Source of the DNA: Natronorubrum texcoconense
GTDB lineage: Archaea; Halobacteriota; Halobacteria; Halobacteriales; Natrialbaceae
Direction of reading: 5' to 3'
Length of the DNA stretch: 64,000 bases
NCBI RefSeq assembly: GCF_900100335.1
Contig: NZ_FNFE01000001.1
Coordinates: 124,001 to 188,000 of the forward strand
The position numbers and the translations under genes are program-made. The notes beneath the pieces are model-generated. The model was not told the DNA's origin, did no database searches, and saw only the letters and a program-made list of their open reading frames with translations. Positions within the stretch are counted from its first letter, which is position 1. Each line of letters begins with the position of its first letter. Shown here piece by piece: positions 61,098 through 64,000 of the stretch.

Positions 61098-62627
61098 TCA
61101 GAGGAACAACCGGAAGTAGTACGGGCTCAGGAAGCCCTCGATGACCGCCGCGACCGCGAGCAGGATACCGACGCCGACGAGGACCCAGAACGCGCGCTCG
61201 AGTGCGTCAGCAAACTCGGCTCGCGTCGCCCGCCCGCGGAACGCCCGCCAGCCGACACGTCCTAACCAGATGCCGACCGCCGTCGCGATAAAGATGGCCG
61301 GAATCTCGAAGATCCCGTGCGGGATCACGAACGCGAGAAGCTCCATCGGTTCGGCCTCGGTGCGGCCGTAGACGCCCATGAAGACGCCGTTGAACAGGAG
61401 CGAGGCGACGGCCGGGAGGACGAGCGCGACGCCCGAGAAGGCCGTCGTCAGCGCGACCATCCAGTTGTTTCCGAAGAACTCCAACGCCGCTGCCGGCGGA
61501 ATGTGACCCTCGAGGCGGGCCGAGATCGACGTCTCGACGGTCCCGGCGAGCGGTTCGGCGGCCTCCCAGCCGACCCAGAAGCTGGCGAACGCGAGGACGA
61601 CGACGAGCGCGTGCGTTCCGGGCGTCGCGCGGACGAACGCGATCATCTCGTCCCAGCCGCGCCGAGCGCCGGCCCGGAACTGCCCGCGAACCGATCGCTC
61701 GGGTTTCGCCGGCGGTCGCAATCGGCCGCGGTAGTCGTTGTAGAGGCCCGTCTTCAGGAGGTCGAGGAAGGGGAAGACGAGCAAGGCGGTGACGAGCGAC
61801 GTGAACGCCATCACGTCGACGAGCAACAACACGCCCGAGACGGCCGCAATCGCGAGCATCGTTCCGAGCGAGACGGCGTAGTAGAATCCCGCGCCGACCG
61901 GCCGGGCGCGGACGAACGCGAGGGTGTTCGAGAGCGAGCCGAGCGCGGTCGTGTCGTCGACGACGACGGCGACCGGTGCGAACGCGAACACCGCTCGAAC
62001 GGCCGCGAGCGCGACGAACAGGACGAGTACCGCCACGAGCGCGATCAGTCCGGCGACCACCCCCGCACCGGTCGCCGCCAGCGCGATCACGGCGACGATG
62101 GACACCATCGTCCCGATCGTGAGCAACACCGCAATCCACGCCAGAAACTCGAGTACGTACAGGCCGAGAAACCGCAGCCAGTAGCGGCGCGCACCGGCGA
62201 TGCCGGCGGTCAGACCGCGCCTGTCGATCAGTCGGGCGCTACAGGCGGTGAGCTGCCCGGCGCTGACGATCGGGAAGAGGACGAGAAACAGCAGGATCGA
62301 GAGCACGATCGTCACGAGGACGAGCGCGGCTATCCCGGGCGTGAACACCTGTTCGAAGACGGGTTCGAAGCCGCTCACCCACTCGTCGAACGCCTCCTGG
62401 TCGGCGTCCGGGTCCGGCGGCTGGCTGTCGATTCCGTGCAGTTGCTCCTGTATCGTCGCGAGACGGCCCGTCGCCTCGAGGTAGACGAATCCGACGGCGA
62501 TCGCGAGAAACGGAACGAGGCGAACGATCGCGGGAACGGCAGCCCCGAGCAGGTACCACGGGAGAAGATCCGACGGCCGGCGACGGAGCGCGGCGATAGC
62601 GGCAGTGACCGAATCGGAGAGGGACAT
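61098..62627 (-). CDS. Stage II sporulation protein M (SpoIIM/DUF95)-type membrane protein, extended
   Basis: A 509-residue protein with about 11-12 membrane segments. The C-terminal ~180 residues match the SpoIIM-like family: LEFFGNNWMVALTTAFSGVA, LFNGVFMGVYGRTEAE, LAFVIPHGIFEIPAIFIATA and a final LSPYYFRLFL. The N-terminal ~300 residues are an extra set of membrane helices with two Gly/Ala/Val-rich segments (AATGAGVVAGLIALVAVLVL) fused to it. The archaeal function is unknown; the SpoIIM name is historical and sporulation does not occur. An acidic extracytoplasmic loop (residues ~65-85) separates the first helices. Confidence 0.82.
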   Translation of the reverse strand: MSLSDSVTAAIAALRRRPSDLLPWYLLGAAVPAIVRLVPFLAIAVGFVYLEATGRLATIQEQLHGIDSQPPDPDADQEAFDEWVSGFEPVFEQVFTPGIAALVLVTIVLSILLFLVLFPIVSAGQLTACSARLIDRRGLTAGIAGARRYWLRFLGLYVLEFLAWIAVLLTIGTMVSIVAVIALAATGAGVVAGLIALVAVLVLFVALAAVRAVFAFAPVAVVVDDTTALGSLSNTLAFVRARPVGAGFYYAVSLGTMLAIAAVSGVLLLVDVMAFTSLVTALLVFPFLDLLKTGLYNDYRGRLRPPAKPERSVRGQFRAGARRGWDEMIAFVRATPGTHALVVVLAFASFWVGWEAAEPLAGTVETSISARLEGHIPPAAALEFFGNNWMVALTTAFSGVALVLPAVASLLFNGVFMGVYGRTEAEPMELLAFVIPHGIFEIPAIFIATAVGIWLGRVGWRAFRGRATRAEFADALERAFWVLVGVGILLAVAAVIEGFLSPYYFRLFL

Positions 62628-62728
62628 ACTGACACTTCGATCGTCTTTCAGATAAATGAACCTCTATTGGTCGGGGTGGCGGACGGTGGCGGGAGGCCAC
62701 GTCGAGAAGTTGGTCGTCGGTCCGTGGT

Positions 62729-63007
62729 TCAGTTGAACGTTCGGTCGTCGAACGTGTCGTTCGTGTCGTCGTTCGAGCTCCCACCCGAGAGACGCGGGGT
62801 GAACCCGCCGGTGAGGATGACGGAGACGACGACCAGTGCGGCCGAGAGGACGACGAAATCCGCGCTCGGATCGTACCCCGCGAGACCGGCGCCGGTCGAG
62901 ACGACGAAGATGGCGACGGTGAAGACGATGGTCGCGAGGAGCCCGACGACGACGATTCCGACGACGCTGGCCAGCAGCCCGCTCAGTATGTGGCGAATCG
63001 AGGACAT
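62729..63007 (-). CDS. Small two-helix membrane protein
   Basis: A 92-residue protein with two hydrophobic segments (LLASVVGIVVVGLLATIVFT near residue 10 and ADFVVLSAALVVVSVILTGG near residue 48), ending in a polar acidic tail (SGGSSNDDTNDTFDDRTFN). No motif or family recognised. Start ATG 63007 is preceded by an AT-rich stretch suitable for a promoter. It is probably a real small gene because its composition and hydrophobic pattern are consistent. Confidence 0.6.
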   Translation of the reverse strand: MSSIRHILSGLLASVVGIVVVGLLATIVFTVAIFVVSTGAGLAGYDPSADFVVLSAALVVVSVILTGGFTPRLSGGSSNDDTNDTFDDRTFN

Positions 63008-63177
63008 TCGTTGTAACCGAATTATTCTCGAGCGAACGTAATCATTATGACATCGGTCTCGATCGAGATATCGCCCTCCGGTCGCTCACGGCGTCGATGA
63101 ACCGGTGTGAGTGCGGAACTGCCAGTCGATAGCAAAGGAGTTGAGAGAACTGCTGCGGTGGGTGGTGTGGCTCACGA

Positions 63178-63711
63178 TCAGCCGAGGAGGTACCGCAGTT
63201 GCGGGACCCGCTCGACGATCGGGTGTTCTTCGATGTAGCGGTCCACGCCGAGGATCCGGCCGGCCGCCAGCGCGCCGAGCGTCAGGAAGACGGCGGCGTA
63301 CACCAACTGATCGTTGACCAGCCCGCCGGCGACGTCCCAGCTGCCGAAGTAGAACAGGACCATCTGGGTCGCTGCTCCGAGCGCGGCCAGTCGGACGAAG
63401 ACGCCGGCGATCAGCGCGAGGCCGATGAGCACCTGCGTGACCGGAACGATCACGTCGATCGCCCCCATCAGCGCGGCGCTCTCGGCCATCACCCCGAAGA
63501 GCCCGCTCGCCGGACTCGCCGGGTCGACGTTCGCGAGGTAGCCGTGGGCGCTGAACTCACCGGTTACCTTCCCCCAGCCCGCCGACAGCATCACCCAGCC
63601 CATCAGCAGTCGAAGGCCCAGAATCGCCCACGCGCTGAGGTGGTGCGGTCGCCCCTCGAGCGTCACGCCACCGAGGCGGCTTTCCAACCGGTTTACCGCA
63701 GTCGTCGTCAT
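63178..63711 (-). CDS. DoxX family membrane protein
   Basis: A 177-residue protein with four to five membrane segments. DoxX features are the first-helix LGLRLLMGWVMLSAGWGKVT, VIVPVTQVLIGLALIAGVFV in the second half, and FYFGSWDVAGGLVNDQLVYA. DoxX-like proteins take part in thiosulfate:quinone oxidoreduction (DoxD/DoxA) or redox homeostasis; the exact role here is unknown. It is divergent from a rhodanese gene, which supports a sulfur or thiol link. A candidate TATA on the minus strand lies about 35-45 bases upstream of the start. Confidence 0.87.
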   Translation of the reverse strand: MTTTAVNRLESRLGGVTLEGRPHHLSAWAILGLRLLMGWVMLSAGWGKVTGEFSAHGYLANVDPASPASGLFGVMAESAALMGAIDVIVPVTQVLIGLALIAGVFVRLAALGAATQMVLFYFGSWDVAGGLVNDQLVYAAVFLTLGALAAGRILGVDRYIEEHPIVERVPQLRYLLG

Positions 63712-63802
63712 TGTCAGTCACCTCTTACAGCTAGAGGGTGGCTGGCCATTTACTTGAATACGAATTACGATTCCCGTCACGCTGGAGTGCCGCCGGAGTA
63801 TG

Positions 63803-63828
63803 CCACTATATGTAGGGTCTATATATTG
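63803..63828. promoter_or_regulatory. Repeated TATATA-type sites between DoxX and rhodanese genes
   Basis: Two related AT-rich elements, CTATATGTAG (63807-63816) and CTATATATTG (63819-63828), follow each other in the divergent intergenic region. The first is a near-palindrome. They could be TATA boxes for the rhodanese gene or an operator, about 55-80 bases before its ATG. Confidence 0.35.
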
Positions 63829-63883
63829 ATGCCGTGACTCTGCCGTGCTGAAGCTTACGTCGTACGGTGGCGTACTGGCGACT

Positions 63884-64000
63884 ATGGTTACGACGCTCTC
63901 TGCGGATCGACTCGCGGAACTTATCGACGACGACGCGGCGTTCACCCTCGTCGATACCCGTCCCGAAGACAGCTACGCGGCCTGGCACATCTCCGGAGCA
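63884..64000 (+). CDS. Rhodanese-like protein, 5' part only
   Basis: The window ends after 39 codons from ATG 63884. The visible residues (LSADRLAELIDDDAAFTLVD followed by TRPEDSYAAWHISGA) are the classic beginning of a rhodanese domain, with the conserved DxRxxxxYxxxHIxGA element. The catalytic cysteine lies beyond the edge. Rhodaneses move sulfane sulfur between donors such as thiosulfate or persulfides and acceptors. The partner in the divergent position is DoxX, consistent with sulfur metabolism. Confidence 0.85.
   Translation, partial: MVTTLSADRLAELIDDDAAFTLVDTRPEDSYAAWHISGA

Noticed and set aside
61317..63041. 574-codon open frame on the plus strand
   Set aside because: Antisense to the SpoIIM-type membrane protein; composition (Arg/Asp/Glu/His repeats) is that of a shadow frame.
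1..64000. tRNA or rRNA genes
   Set aside because: I looked for TpsiC-like GTTCGAATC words and cloverleaf partners between genes; matches at 51600, 55400 and 60200 lie in coding or unstructured sequence and lack the rest of a tRNA.

Overview
The window is chromosomal DNA from a haloarchaeon, possibly a member of the Natrialbaceae (the family is a guess; the class is well supported). The evidence is high GC, Asp/Glu-rich proteins, twin-arginine signals with lipoboxes on several exported proteins, short or absent mRNA leaders with TATA-like boxes about 25-35 bases before many starts, and archaeal genes: glycerol-1-phosphate dehydrogenase, archaeal release factor 1, archaeal-type prolyl-tRNA synthetase, and HTH-10 and HalOD1 domain proteins. 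Most of it is ordinary core and accessory genome. I found no tRNA, rRNA, CRISPR array or prophage.

Layout. 1-4.1 kb: partial HTH-10 regulator, aldehyde dehydrogenase with a 60-bp tandem repeat starting inside its last codons, small hypothetical proteins and a CBS-pair protein. 4.3-11.4 kb: a tightly overlapping three-gene operon for an AddAB/RecBCD-like DNA-end-processing machine. 11.5-12.9 kb: two half-size EamA transporter genes and a NUDIX hydrolase. 13.0-13.95 kb: a deleted IS1341-type element carrying a tnpB remnant. 14.0-15.4 kb: two lipoproteins sharing promoter and signal peptide, one bactofilin-like and one an acidic tail. 15.4-20.1 kb: quinone oxidoreductase, secreted alpha-amylase, proS. 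20.5-25.1 kb: glutamate synthase. 25.1-34.9 kb: AhpD-like protein, DUF123, epimerase, MFS transporter, egsA, flippase-like membrane protein, acyl-CoA synthetase, S9 peptidase. 35.2-37.4 kb: two exported low-complexity proteins, one built of Asp/Lys pentads. 37.5-41.9 kb: glycosyltransferase, HIT protein, lone trpB, unrecognised 472-residue protein. 41.9-45.6 kb: pstSCAB. 46-51.9 kb: YeiH-type transporter with a 46-residue companion, glycosidase, hexapeptide acyltransferase, zinc-ribbon, HalOD1, TraB-like and PRC-barrel-like proteins. 52-64 kb: prf1, MinD-like ATPase, lipoprotein, argS, udk, NUDIX, aspartoacylase-like gene plus thrC, SpoIIM-like membrane protein, DoxX and the start of a rhodanese.

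How genes fit together. The recombination operon encodes an AddA-like helicase-nuclease with all motifs intact, an AddB-like protein whose ATPase motifs have decayed, and a separate Fe-S nuclease-fold subunit that keeps its cysteines but has lost the catalytic Asp/Lys motif. This is a naturally split AddB. pstSCAB takes up phosphate. The aspartoacylase-like gene and thrC are one nucleotide apart and probably co-transcribed. DoxX and the rhodanese are divergent and probably serve sulfur or thiol metabolism. Exported acidic or repetitive proteins recur (14.0, 14.9, 35.2, 36.2, 54.7 kb) and probably populate the cell surface.

The observations most worth following are the split AddB system, the bactofilin-like lipoprotein and its paralogous neighbour, the Asp/Lys pentad protein, the hairpin-bearing 60-bp repeat with in-frame stops, and the small gene in front of the YeiH-type transporter.
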